From Scedosporium boydii (Eukaryota; Ascomycota; Sordariomycetes; Microascales; Microascaceae), in the NCBI GenBank assembly GCA_002221725.1, contig NJFT01000122.1:52578-116577 (forward strand): a stretch of 64,000 nt of DNA, in the 5' to 3' direction. Below are positions 34,366-45,149 of the stretch, in pieces (the first letter of the stretch is position 1; every line of letters begins with the position of its first letter). The notes under the pieces were generated by a model. That model had not been told where the DNA came from. It saw only the letters and a list, made by a program, of their open reading frames with translations, and did not search any database. The position numbers and the translations under genes are program-made.

Positions 34366-34764
34366 CAAAAAACACAGGCACCGAATAGAGTCAAGTGGAA
34401 GTTGGCCACTGGCTCCCGAACCCTCCACCAAGGTCAAAATAAAACTCCTGGCTAGGGTGATGCCTTGAGAGGTTCTCCTCTCATACAATTGGCTAATCAG
34501 GAACCTAGCCCTCTAAAGACCTAAGGTAGGAGTAAGGTAATTACAAGAGGTAGAGAGTGAGGACGGAGTCTTTTTTGGTATTTTGGTTTAACTATTTTTT
34601 CGGGAAGTAGTAAAGGAAGTAGCTATAAGTAATTAAAAAATTAATCGACTTATTTAACGGCGCTGGAGAAATAATGTCTTCTTTTAATGGTTTAGTGGAA
34701 TTGCCTTCTCTCTACTTAATTTATGATAACTTTTTGAGTAATTGAATACAATCCGCTTCTCAAG

Positions 34765-35641
34765 CTAGACATGGATCTCGACGACTTCATCTTCATCTTT
34801 CTCCCAGACTTGACCCCCGCTAATTGTAAGGCGGTGAACACCGTTCTCGAGCTCCGACTTAACGGTCTGATCCTGAGGAAGGTCACCGAGGAGGCCGCTG
34901 TCAATAAAAAACGCGATTGGACCCTCGGAAACCTGGTCAAGATTCCCGTTATCGTCAAGGTCTAGCAAGCGTAGTTAATGTGCGAAAGAGAGTTATATAG
35001 AGCCTCGCGAAAGCCGTCCACTTCGCGGGCGCAAGGGGAATGCTGGCTGACGTCGTGAGGGGCTTTCGGATTGGCCCACCACTGCGCCCGGGCGCGGGTG
35101 AGTTCGACAAAAAGGGCGCCAAGGACAACAGGATGTAGTCCAATAGCCCACGGGACACGTTGTCGGACTTCGTCAAAATAGTCGATGACACTGATCTCCT
35201 CGAGTCGTGGAATCAGAACCTTGGCTTGGATGACGAGATCGGTGAAGCACTTGTCGACAAACGCCTTGGTGCGGATTTCGCCCTCTTGGCAGTCGAGAGC
35301 ACGGAAAATGGCATCGCGCCAGCGCCTATTCTCGCCAATGGGGCGGATAACCTTCGTCGTATTGCCCGTGGGCCAGATGAGGCCGGTTCGAGGCCAGTGC
35401 ACGGAAGGATTGTGGGATCGGGCTTGCGGCATCGCGAAGACTTTAGGAGTAACGGTCGCTTGAGGAATGATTTAGTCTGCGGATCGGCAATCGACGTGAC
35501 GAGAATGGGTAGCAGGAGCGTGCCTAATACGTGTTGGCAAAGGAAGGGATTACGAAGTATGTGAATCACTCGGCCAATGTGTTGGGAACTGGCGGTCGAT
35601 GCTTTGGGAGATGTCGCTATGATGAGAAGCAGAGATTTCAA
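34765..35641 (-). pseudogene. Decayed unknown gene, copy 1
   Basis: Minus-strand pieces join into a protein of unknown family. The 5' piece (ending RNPFLCQH, donor GTATTA near 35530) has no in-frame ATG. A long central piece runs to HINYA near 34970, with GLIWPTGNT and AKVLIPRLEEISVIDYF. A C-terminal piece, LDLDDNGNLDQVSEGPIAFF, is in another frame. The break near 34968 has no splice signals and needs a one-base change. A second, more damaged copy lies at 39215-39920. Both copies share EVDGF..AL.NSL.H and GPI.FFIDSGL..DLP.D, so this was once a real coding family. Function unknown. Confidence 0.5.
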
Positions 35642-35895
35642 GAAAGAACTCTTATTTCTACTTGGAGGTTTCAGAAGATTTCCATCGCTCTTGGGAAGTC
35701 ATGCCCCACGATTCATCTCTGGCGCGAACAAAGAAACGCGTCGAACGCGTTAAGCGACGGTTGGAAGGACCGGTACGCCGTAGGGCCAATCTCCTGCGAG
35801 TCTCCCGCCAATTCCTGGCTCACTTAACCCTCCGAAAAAGACTGCGTTGTCGTTTCCCATCCTGCTACAGCCAGTCCAGCCGGCCCTTGCCTCGG

Positions 35896-37741
35896 TCAAC
35901 CATCTCTGGCTTTTATACGGATGCAGGGTGGAGCATGGAGCAGATGACCGCGTCTCTGGCGCACAAAATAAGTATACAAGCCGCCAGCTAGATATACCGC
36001 GCCTACGCTGATGACAACAGGCCATTGAAACTGATCCGGACGCGAAAAAACTATTGTCGTTCCGTAAGAAACTAGCTCGAAGAGGTTTTGGAAAGCTGCC
36101 TCGACTGTTGAAAATGCGCCCCGATGGCCGGGCTCGACCTCCTAAGCGTCTATGTTAGTGACCAGGAACCCATTTGCGGAACTTGGGATAACTTTACGTC
36201 TTGAACAATGTTCTGCGCGCATAAATCGAATCCCCAGAGTCCCACGCGGCTGATGGCCACCCCAGCGGCAAGCACTGTCGAAGCTACGATTAAATTCGCC
36301 CCTTCTCGATGAACATCGACCATGAACCAGCTGACGCTCGCAGCTAGCCAGATCATTTGCCAAGAAAGGCTCCAGATACCGCCCCTAACCACACCGATAC
36401 GAGCCATGAGGCGCGGTGCGATCCACGTAGCACTAAGTTCAAAGATGGTGCTCACCGTTCGAGCAATACCGACGTGCGCAGAACTATACCCGACTGAGAT
36501 GAGGAACGTGATCATCTGACCCGAGAAAGAGAGCACAGTGAGGTACAGAAGGGCAAGTGAGAACGAAGGCAAAAAGGCGGTATGGCCGAAGTAGAACGGC
36601 AGCGACGAGAGAGGGAAGATACTGTGCGCCGTCGATTTCAATCGCTCAGACCATGGCCTTCGAGCTAGAGGCTCTGCATCTGGGGTCAAAAGACTTGACG
36701 GGTCTTCTCCTGCGTTTGGTTCGTCGGGCCGTGGCGTTCGACGCAGCTCCGGCACCATATTATACACCTAGGCTCGTCAGCTTGCACCATTACTACCAGG
36801 TTAGAAGATGTCTACAAGGGAGACCTACGGCTGCGATGCACACATACTCCACCACTACCGCTGCCAAATTCATTCCAAGAGTTGTCCAGATAGCCGCAAG
36901 CGTTGAAGCAATTGCGATCGACGAGATGACCAGCGGGCCAACAAGCTTGCAGAGCAGATCTATGCGACGGATACGGGCATTTAGGGCTATAATACTGAGT
37001 CAGTCACTGCGCGCATGAGAGATGCGTTGAGGTACGGTACACTTGCTTCTTCGGGCTGCTTCATGGCCTTCCGTGATAACCACAACCTAATATCCTCGCA
37101 TTAATGTGTTGCCCGCTGTTTCTATTTATAAAGAGACATGAAAGTGGATATCTCACCCAGTCTCGCTCAACGGAGACGAGATTCATTACTGCGCACAACT
37201 TCTCCACGCAAGCCAACAATACGACGGCGGCGAACAATCCATCCTTGACTCCCTTTTCCAAGCCAGTTTTTCTCAGTTCCAGCGCCCAGAAAATCCCGCA
37301 ACTGAGGACGACAGCAATGCGCTGCCCTAAAATGGAGACTCGGACGACAGTGAGTCGGTTACCGCTGTCGATCCAGGATCCGACCGCCTGGGCAAAGACG
37401 ATAGCTGCAGCACTTCGCACCAGCGCATACACAGACATGGGCAAAAGGGTATCGGGATATATGGAAGCAAGGAAAAGAACCGCGGCGAACTCGAAGAGTC
37501 TCGAATTCCATGTTGACAGGAAGTGTGAGACGTATAGCCTCCATGTAAGGTGAGAAGGAATGGATTCCAATGGATTGCTGCTATCGCCGGACTCTCTGTC
37601 TCCTGAGCTATGTTCGCATGTCGCTGCGGGAGCTGGGGTCGGAATTGGCTGGGTAGTAATCACGTCGGCCGGACCACCCAGGGACTCTATCTGCCTGTCA
37701 TGTTCGTTTCCCATTGCGCCGGTTGATAAAGTTGCACTCAT
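35896..37741 (-). CDS. Ferroportin-type (SLC40A) metal exporter
   Basis: Exons 37741-37157, 37086-37047 (or -37041), 36986-36829, 36767-36198 and 36141-35896 encode about 532-534 residues. Ferroportin hallmarks: the first helices in WRLYVSHFLSTWNSRLFEFA; VFAQAVGSWIDSGNRL; NLVSVERDW joined to VVVITEGHE; LNARIRRIDLLCKLVGPL; and, in the C-terminal half, GIARTVSTIFELSATW, GLWGFDLCAQNIVQD and EPGHRGAFSTVEAAFQN. Ferroportins export Fe(II) or related metals across a membrane; fungal homologues may sit in the plasma membrane or vacuole. A poorly conserved hydrophilic N-terminus of about 65 residues and a loop near residue 340 are family-typical. An upstream in-frame ATG at 37825 is possible. The second intron needs either a GC donor (GCAAGT) or a weak GT donor. 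Confidence 0.85.
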
Positions 37742-38436
37742 TTTTCCGAGGACTCTGACCGAGGCGTTTTGGGTTACGTCTTGGTTGACAACAGAGGGGA
37801 GAAACGCCAGCTTATCACGTGGCATGGACAACAGTCCGAAACCGGTAATTCCTTCCCAAAATCTGGTCCACTGCAATCGCCGAAAATTGTCAAAAGCGGG
37901 TTTGAAGTACAAACCAGTCCCAGAATCGACTAATCATGCCACGGGCCCACGACCGGCGTGCCAGCAGGGTACTCGTTCAGGCCACGCCCTCTCAACTTCG
38001 GGGGCAGACAGCAACAAACCAGCAATAACTTCGTAAGCTAATGTCGTCAGTGGCCTGATACATCCTGGAAATCGAGCTCCTAATGTTGTCGAAGAAATTC
38101 GTCATCAGTTTCTTAGCGCAAATGGTCTTCCGTAATTAAAGCTACGTTGCTGCGCAATAGCTCGCCTACAGGCTCGATAGTAGCTCACCTCTTCCCTGAA
38201 GGCAGACGAGGGAGCCAGTTGTGTATTCAGAGAGGCATTGCTAACGGAGCCATCATAGGTCATGGCATATCCTAGTTGTAGGGATCCCCTGTGGCTTTGG
38301 CTGAATGGACCCTCAACAACATAACGGTGCTTTCATCGATGAAGCAAAGTGAACGTGGGCGGGGATAGATCATGGATATGAGGTAGCAAGAACAGTGTTG
38401 ATTAATAGGTCTTCCCTTGACTAGAGTTCCCCTATC
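37742..38436. other. Intergenic region upstream of the ferroportin-like gene
   Basis: About 0.7 kb. It includes a possible in-frame N-terminal extension (to 37825) and ACTTCGTAAG near 38029. No other coding sequence is supported. Confidence 0.4.
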
Positions 38437-38957
38437 TCACGGCAGGTAGTCGAACCGATCTACTCGGGGATTTTCATGGTAATTGGCACACTCCTGGTGT
38501 GGACGCCAAACAATGTGACGCGTTTCTGCGTCTTCAGCCAGTCCGTAGGACTCGGCATCAACCTGGCGGTACCATTCTGGAGGAATCTGGAGAGGGTTTT
38601 CCAGGTCAATATCGCGAATCCGGAAGGACGTGGCATAATGAAGTTCCAAGCTGCTGCATTGTTCTGCGCAGCGTCTTCCGGATAGAAGGCAAGACCTCCC
38701 CCCAGGCAACTGATACCAAGAAGTTGAGTGCTCAGCAGTAGGCAGTAGCCAGTAGCGATGACGCTCTGCCATTTGCGTGCCCCGGCAGTATTTCTCCGGG
38801 TCGGAGGAATAACGGCGGCACCTGTAAAGATACGGTGGATCTTCACCAGGATACCAAACACAACCGCAGACCATCGGGTTAAAGATCTCCAGACAGGCCC
38901 TCGCCCAGATAAAAGGCAGGGAAGATGTGCTTTCCCACGTCTTGGTGGCCTACATGG
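38437..38957 (-). pseudogene. Cysteine-rich open frame, possibly an orphan exon
   Basis: An open minus-strand frame of about 170 codons with nine or more cysteines (for example CGCVWYPGEDPPY, YRCRRYSSDPEKYC) ending RFDYLP. It opens just after a CCATGTAG sequence that could be a 3' splice site at about 38957. No upstream exon with an ATG could be joined convincingly. A competing frame contains hydrophobic stretches. No family recognised; it may be a fragment. Confidence 0.3.
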
Positions 38958-39214
38958 AGCGCGTGGCGCATTCTGACCGACGATGTTGGTCGAGTTGGAT
39001 TATAGCGTTTTTAATTGTCGCGAATGAGGTAAGTGGAACTACTGGTATCATCTCCGAGACGTACGGCCTTTCTAGTTATCTTTGGTTAAGGAACCTCCGG
39101 CTCGAAGGCGCTCGAGGGCGAACCCCTCGAGGATGTTATACTCGATGTGAACTGAACCACAGGACCGTATTCAAATCGATCAAGGTACACATGTATTTCC
39201 CTAACAACTGTCGA

Positions 39215-39920
39215 CTAACGTGATTCATTCAAGCCATGGCCAACGGAGACTGTCATGGAAGTTTCGAAATGACCATTGCCTTTGATCGCATATGAAGAGA
39301 GAACCTTTCTTGTCTTTTCGATAAGCTCCAATCCAAATTGAGTGTAAATGGAGCTCACCGTTTCGTCAAATATAAATCCTCGGGGAGATCTCTATGTAGA
39401 CCACTATCAATGAAGAAAGTGATGGGTCCCTCGGAAATTGTGCTGAGGCTTCCATTAATATCTATGTCAAGAACAACGTACTTGACGTGGGCCAATGAGT
39501 TGTGAAGCGCCCCGCGGAATCCGTCAATCTCTTGGGCGCACAAGATGAGGATCCTTGGGATCCTCCCAATACCTGGCTCTGGCGCAGGTGGACTCGACGA
39601 AGAGCTCGCCAACTATGTGAAAAGCTGGGCGAAGCGGCCATATAGGGCCACTTACAGTCAAGCGCCGATAACTGCGATACTTTAATCATCTGTTGCTGCC
39701 AGATAGCTCAGTCGTAAGTGGGTCAATCCTGACGCCAATCGACGACAGGATACAGTTTTGTTAGGGGCTCGGTCGCGGATCGTGTTAGAATGTCGATAAT
39801 ACTGACTGCCTCCCATCGCGGAATGAGGGCTTTGCCTAATTAGAAAAAGGCGGTGAAAGGGGGTTGCTCGTAATTTGCAGGATCTGAAAGAATGGACGAG
39901 TAGAGAAGATCTCTGGTCAT
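39215..39920 (-). pseudogene. Decayed unknown gene, copy 2
   Basis: Clearly related to the copy at 34765-35641. Matching pieces are GKALIPRWEAVSIID (about 39845-39800), GELFVESTCARARYWEDPK (about 39610-39550), EIDGFRGALHNSLAH (about 39528-39484) and SEGPITFFIDSGL. At least three changes of frame and two internal stops are needed. A clean GTAAGT...CACATAG intron relic (about 39650-39611) survives. A 50-codon C-terminal frame, ETVSSIYTQFGLELIEKTRK onward, ends at TAG 39215. It is a pseudogene; function unknown. Confidence 0.55.
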
Positions 39921-40560
39921 AGCTTATGAACCTAGAGATGATGAGGGAGCGTGATGAAGGTGGAACAAAATAGATGGAGAAGATGGTTCTGGCGTTGGTG
40001 AAGAGCGCCATCTGCACAAGGGTTCGATGAGGAAGGAGTTGAGGGGAAGGAAAAAATCGCCTGCCCGTGAAGCAGGTCCACGGGTCTTGTACGCAGGAAC
40101 TGAACTCGCAGCTAGAGTCACGCCGTCACGCCTATGGAAGGAGTGTTACTGACTGATTTAACTGTAATATTGCCCCCTCGTGCATAATACTTTTAGTCTG
40201 TCCATCTAAAGTCGCCTCAGAAGGGCCCGCGTGGTTGAATAACAAGCAATTATCTGCACAGCGCAACTTTTGCCCACCTTAACATGAATCCCAGGACAAA
40301 TCCGTCTTAGTACAAACTTGTGGCCCAAACTTGACTTATATTCTTTTCGCTGCTACCTCCCAACAGATACTGTTCATATTGAGCATCTGCTGAGATGACC
40401 ATATGCGGAATTTTTCGGGATGCTTCCTCGATGATGATGAGCATACGCTCCCGCCCTCCCCGCTGCTGCGATCGCATATTCAACCAGCCATTTCTAAAAA
40501 AAAGGTATCAGACCACTTATTCTCGAAATCCCCAACAAAGGATTCTGGTTGCCTGTCCGA
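39921..40560. other. Intergenic region, no gene seen
   Basis: About 0.64 kb between copy 2 of the decayed gene and the acidic hypothetical protein. A plus-strand frame at 40403-40999 is largely the complement of the hypothetical gene. Confidence 0.5.
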
Positions 40561-42108
40561 CTATATAGGTGAAGACTCGCTGTTTCCCAGCAAGTCGTGC
40601 CCCGCCGTAGATCTGTACTTGTCCCAATCGAGATCGAGCCACTCCTGCCGTCCTAGGCTTTCGAACAAACTCATGACCTCCTCGCTGGGTCTCCAGTCGC
40701 CAACTTGCCACTGCACCACCGGTGGTGTTGGTGCCGCAGCAGCAGCAGCATCGTCGTTCTTCTGCTTCTTACTACCACGCCCAGCAATGAACTTGACACC
40801 CCATCTGTGGCCCTTTCTCGTCGGCAGACCATATTCCTCCACTTCTCTATCGTCTGAAGGGTCCCACCACAGGTGCGTAAAAATCTCGGCGTCCTCGAGG
40901 CTCGGCATATTATCGCAAGTCAGAGACTTCGCAAACGCCGCAAGCAGGGGCTCGATCCGCTCCCTACAGGGCTCAGTGCGGAACATGTCTAGATTGTGAT
41001 CGTACTCGTCGTCCGGGTTGTCGTCATACTCGGCGTCAAGGTCCATGTCCTCGTCTGTGTCGGTTTCGCGGGGGTAGTGTTCTGTGTCTGAGATCTTGTA
41101 CCCTCCTTGTTCAGAGTCGTGCGGATCCTCGCCACCGGGGCCGACAAAGTACCACCGCCCATCTGGACGGAGGGAATGGAACTCGAGCCGGAATCGCCGC
41201 ATCTGCGACCACTGCTGGTCGGTTGATGCCTCGGGACTGGGGAACAGGTCTGGAGTGACGACAGCACGCACGTCGAACAGGCTTAGCTGCACACCGAGCT
41301 TGCATAGGCCGACAGACACCGGGTCTTTATCCGCGGGATGGATCAGGTTCGGCCGGGCCACGGACTGGTCATGCATAGGGCACGAGAAGAAAGGCCAGAA
41401 GTGCAGTGCGGCCCTGGTCAGACTGGCAGGGATCCTTTTCCCGCAGAGGTGCTTCTCCTGGTCCATGATGGCGGCGCCGAACTCGTGGCGGGCGTCCCGC
41501 AGGGGGCCCTCCCACGGCCAGGTGTAGTGCTCGCGCATCACCCTACTCGGCATGGAGGCGGGCATGGGCCGTTCCCACAACCAGGGGGCATTCCACTCTT
41601 GGACAGCCGGCAGGTGGACGAGGCACTGCAGCGGCACGAGGGGAGACAGAGGGCGTATGTCTGTCGCGTTTTCGGCGCCGGAGCCGTACGACCTTGACCT
41701 GATGGCCAGGCTGCTCACAAAGGGCAGATCTGGCAGTGTCTCGGGGTCGTGCAGCTGCAGGCGGCGCGAGTGATACCTGCGGTGGTGGCATCCTGGCTCC
41801 TCTGGGTCAAAGTTCTGCGGCTGGATTTCGAGCTTGATGCCGATGCTGGCTGGCGGATCCTCGATCTCGTTATAGGCGGCGGCAATCTGCTCGTAAAAGG
41901 TACGGATGCGCACCGACATGTGGGCGCTGATGGCGATGGTCTCCTCGGCGGGTTCATGGCACGGCAGTGGCTTCTCCGCATATTCATCGACGAGGAGGAG
42001 CGGCAGCGGGAGATCATATTTCAAAACCCCGAACTTTGCATTTAACGCTGCTTTGACCTTTTCTCGGAGCTCACTCTCGAAATCTGGGTCGGTCTCGCGA
42101 AGCAGCAT
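40561..42108 (-). CDS. Uncharacterised acidic fungal protein
   Basis: An intronless 515-residue frame from ATG 42108. Base composition is GC-rich at third positions, unlike the flanks, which supports coding. There is no signal peptide or membrane segment. An acidic run (about 345-375, TDEDMDLDAEYDD) and a short poly-Ala (about 460) interrupt an otherwise globular, Trp-rich sequence (WNAPWLWERPM, HFWPFFSCPMHD, FTHLWWDP). This resembles the uncharacterised F-box-neighbourhood-type proteins common in Pezizomycotina, but no F-box is seen at the start. Function unknown. Confidence 0.75.
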   Translation of the reverse strand: MLLRETDPDFESELREKVKAALNAKFGVLKYDLPLPLLLVDEYAEKPLPCHEPAEETIAISAHMSVRIRTFYEQIAAAYNEIEDPPASIGIKLEIQPQNFDPEEPGCHHRRYHSRRLQLHDPETLPDLPFVSSLAIRSRSYGSGAENATDIRPLSPLVPLQCLVHLPAVQEWNAPWLWERPMPASMPSRVMREHYTWPWEGPLRDARHEFGAAIMDQEKHLCGKRIPASLTRAALHFWPFFSCPMHDQSVARPNLIHPADKDPVSVGLCKLGVQLSLFDVRAVVTPDLFPSPEASTDQQWSQMRRFRLEFHSLRPDGRWYFVGPGGEDPHDSEQGGYKISDTEHYPRETDTDEDMDLDAEYDDNPDDEYDHNLDMFRTEPCRERIEPLLAAFAKSLTCDNMPSLEDAEIFTHLWWDPSDDREVEEYGLPTRKGHRWGVKFIAGRGSKKQKNDDAAAAAAPTPPVVQWQVGDWRPSEEVMSLFESLGRQEWLDLDWDKYRSTAGHDLLGNSESSPI

Positions 42109-43187
42109 GTTGATTGATATAATGTAATAGACCAGTATTGGAGTTATTTTTTTTGCTTAGTGAGGGCGGGGGAAGTGGAGGGCGATGTAGAGTAGAGGGG
42201 AGCAGGAACAGCTCTAGGGTTCTGTTGGCCCCATCTAATTTAGAGCCTAACTTTTTAGATGTAATATTATGCCCCCAATCTGGTCATCTTCTTGCTTTGC
42301 GGGCGAACTTTGTCCTCCTATACGCCCAGACAGATCCGAGCACTTTTAAATATGCTCTCCTTGCCTTCTTCAGAGATGCCATCGATGAATGGAAAATTAA
42401 GCTGTCGAAGGAGAATCTGGCAGGTGGAGAAAGCGGTGGTACAATGTAGGAGTCATAGATCTGAATCATCCAGTGGGCCAGATTAACGACGATAGTGTCC
42501 TTTTTTGGTTTTTTTTCTTTCTTTCTTTCTTTCTTTCTTCTTTTTTTCTTCTTGTCTTTTTGTATTTTGTTTTTTTGAGATGCCTGGGCTTTGCCTTTTG
42601 AAAGTTGTGAGAAGATAGGCCGACGCGTCTCTTCTTTCTCTGGCAATTCTGGCATTGATGTCATGAGCAACACTCGCCCTGCCAGCGGTGCTTTAGTAGG
42701 ATTCCACAGCTATTGAAGCTTTGTTGCTTATAATGAAACCCAGCATATTCCCCTTCTCTCCGGTCTTAAGGCATCCGCGACCCTCGAATACTTGGGGTCG
42801 AGTGGCCCCATAGTCCTCGTCAAATGGTGGCCAGGAACTGCTCTCTCCCCGCCTCTGGCACCGATGTGACCCCCTGAGAACCACCGTCATCAATTTTTTG
42901 GACGGCACCGTCGGCATATCTCGGCGAAGCCCTTCTGAGAACGGCGAATATGGCTTCGAGTCCAACCAAGTACGAAAACTGCAAGTCTAAATTTCCTCGA
43001 TCATGGCATCTCGAGCCTGGGACGCAGAAGAGATCGTACGAATTTTATATGAAACTCCTGTAATTTTCATTAACTCATGATTATATGCAGACCTTCTTTT
43101 TTGTCTCATCAAACGCCAAAACTCCCAAGGCCTAACCCAAAATCCCTTCACGCCAAGACTTGCCAGACGATCACACCGTTCCCGGCA
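42109..43187. other. Intergenic region with CTTT microsatellite
   Basis: About 1.1 kb. A (CTTT)n/T-rich block lies at about 42500-42570. Minus-strand Lys-rich open frames across it are products of the repeat and are not called. Confidence 0.5.
42500..42570. repeat. CTTT microsatellite and T-rich tract
   Basis: About six tandem CTTT units flanked by T runs, in intergenic DNA upstream of the acidic hypothetical gene. Confidence 0.8.
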
Positions 43188-44431
43188 CTAAGCAAAGTGC
43201 AACCCTTCGTCGTTAAATGCACTCAAGAGATGCAAGAAGTCAGTTTCATCGCACTTGGCAGCGCGCTGACCGCCCAACTTCGTCGACTCGAGCACACGAC
43301 GGATCTTAGCAGAAATCAGTTGGGAAACCAGGGCCCGGGGGATTTGGGTAAGACCCAAGGTGATATTCCCGCCCTTGCTAGTGTTAACCTTGGCGAGTTT
43401 CTTGCTAGGGCCATCTTCATCCATCATGTCCTCATCACCGCTAGCGTCGCCCATCTCATCATCCTCATCCGCCGTGTCGTCCATTGCCTGATCGTCCGCC
43501 GTCTCCTCTCCTCTCAAAATTTTCCAATCCCGCTCGGGGATTTGATCCGTATTGATGCACGCCCACGTAATCCAGTTTTGCTCAACCATGGCCTTCACCT
43601 TGTTACCAGTCCACGTCGCCCTCAACGTCTTGTTCTTCCTCATGAAGCAGACACGCAACATGCCATCCCACTCGTCCCAGCTGATATTAGGGCGGTCCGT
43701 CCTCGGCTCTATCCTAACGACGCTAGACTCGACTTGCGGAGGAGGAGTGAAATTCTTCTTGCTGACTTTCATGACGTGCGAGACCTTGGAGAAGAATTGG
43801 GCGTTGACGGAGAGTCGGGAGTAGAGGGAGTCACCGGGGCGAGCAATCAATCGAAGGGCGAATTCTCGTTGAACCATAAGAATGCTGACTCGAGGGGGCT
43901 TAGGCATGGAGAGAAGTTTGAACACGAGCGGCGAGGAAATCTGGGAGGAAAGTAGAAGTTAGTAAAAATACTAGGATTCCCAGTAATACCCGATGTAGAA
44001 GGGCATTAAGAGGGTGTCGTCCGTACCTGGTAGGGCGTATTACTGATACAGACGTCGAAAGGCTTCAACTCGGACGACTCGAGCTTGATAAAGTCGCCGA
44101 GCACGATCTGCAACTTTTGTTGCTTCGGCGTCCCCTGCACCACGCAAGACAGCTCGGCAGCCATCCTGGGGTCAAGTTCGACAGCAATCACGTTCTTGGC
44201 ATGGTCTAATATCCTCGTCGTCAGAACGCCGGTACCGGGACCGATTTCGAGGACCGTCTCGACGGGCTGTATGTTGGCCTTGGCGACGATGGCATCCGCG
44301 ATGGCGGCGTTCTTGAGAATGTGCTGGCCGATGTTGGTGTTGAATTTGAAGATGGGCGCCCTGGTCGCCGCAGGTTTCTGGTAGGGCGAAGCGGCCGACG
44401 AGTTGCGCTTCGAGCGCTGTGCTTTCGCCAT
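43188..44431 (-). CDS. dim1: 18S rRNA N6,N6-dimethyladenosine transferase Dim1
   Basis: Exons 44431-44027 and 43940-43188, phase 0, encode 385 residues. KsgA/Dim1 features in order: [12 protein letters not shown] (30-41), the SAM-binding [11 protein letters not shown] (60-70), [12 protein letters not shown], and the catalytic motif [12 protein letters not shown] (131-142), split by the intron. The C-terminal half has [30 protein letters not shown] and [12 protein letters not shown], as in eukaryotic Dim1. An acidic insert (about 285-315) is fungal-type. The enzyme dimethylates two adjacent adenosines in the 3' loop of 18S rRNA and is needed for small-subunit assembly in the nucleolus. It is a conserved housekeeping gene and a good anchor for synteny. 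A TCACGTGA box lies about 230 bp upstream. Confidence 0.95.
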
Positions 44432-45149
44432 GGCTGTTTTGAGGTATCCTGTTCGGGAAGGGGTTGTTGTATTGCCACACCTGGTAGATGGGTTTGGGTC
44501 GTGGAGGCGGCGTCGCAAAAATTTAGGCGGTGAAGGGCGGAAGGGTGGTGGCAGCAGGATTTTTGCCCTGCTCCAACGCCGAAAATTCGCTGCGTGGAAA
44601 GTGGGGGAGGGGCTAAAATCAAGCTGCCAGGACTTTAGTAAGCCGATTTTGATAGAGACGCTATCACGTGATTCTTCGTTTCACGCCCAAATCCTTGAAG
44701 TCACGGGCAGCAACATGTATTTTTAGACTTGGCTTTCAACATTCCAAGGTGGCCATCGCCTCGGCATGATATTGTCTTGTTCGCTTGACTGTGAGGGCTC
44801 GAGAATGGCAGGTGAAATTAGTTTGACGGTGCAAATGACGGCAAAGAAGCCTAATGGTTCTTCCTTGCGACCGCATCATGCCTTTATTGTCCATCACATG
44901 TGGAGGTCGACGTTCTGAATTCTATGGTCTCCAAGGCTCAGTCAACATCTAGTGGCGCATCACGAGAACGTAAGGGAAGATGAGCCCGCCTGACCCCGTG
45001 TTTTAAGGCGAGCACTGCACATGTGCAGCTTCAAGAATGGATATATTAGAGTTTAAAACCTGCGATCAGGGTGCAGTTGGCAGTTTGTGTAGAAAATTAA
45101 GCTGAATTTTAATCGAAGGCATTTCCATGAAGCTCATGGATTTGCCATC
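44432..45149. other. Divergent promoter region with TCACGTGA box
   Basis: About 0.7 kb. The palindrome TCACGTGA near 44664-44671 is a bHLH (Cbf1/E-box-like) word. No gene was found. Confidence 0.45.

Larger units (their letters stand above)
33352..34764. other. Gene-poor region with palindrome, tRNA-like B box and AT-rich block
   Basis: No supported gene in 1.4 kb. It contains an inverted TACGAAGTACTTCGTA palindrome at about 33470-33485, a pyrimidine tract near 34327-34339, a GGTTCGATTCC box near 34346-34356, and an AT-rich, TpA-rich block at about 34500-34750. This looks like old repetitive DNA. Confidence 0.5.

Noticed and set aside
34562..34760. A complete transposon in the AT-rich block
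   Set aside because: No transposase text, terminal repeats or target duplication could be found by eye.
42284..42673. Lys-rich minus-strand open frame
   Set aside because: Generated by the CTTT microsatellite and T runs; not a gene.
43077..43955. A 292-codon plus-strand frame opposite Dim1
   Set aside because: Antisense shadow of a highly conserved gene; no family signature.
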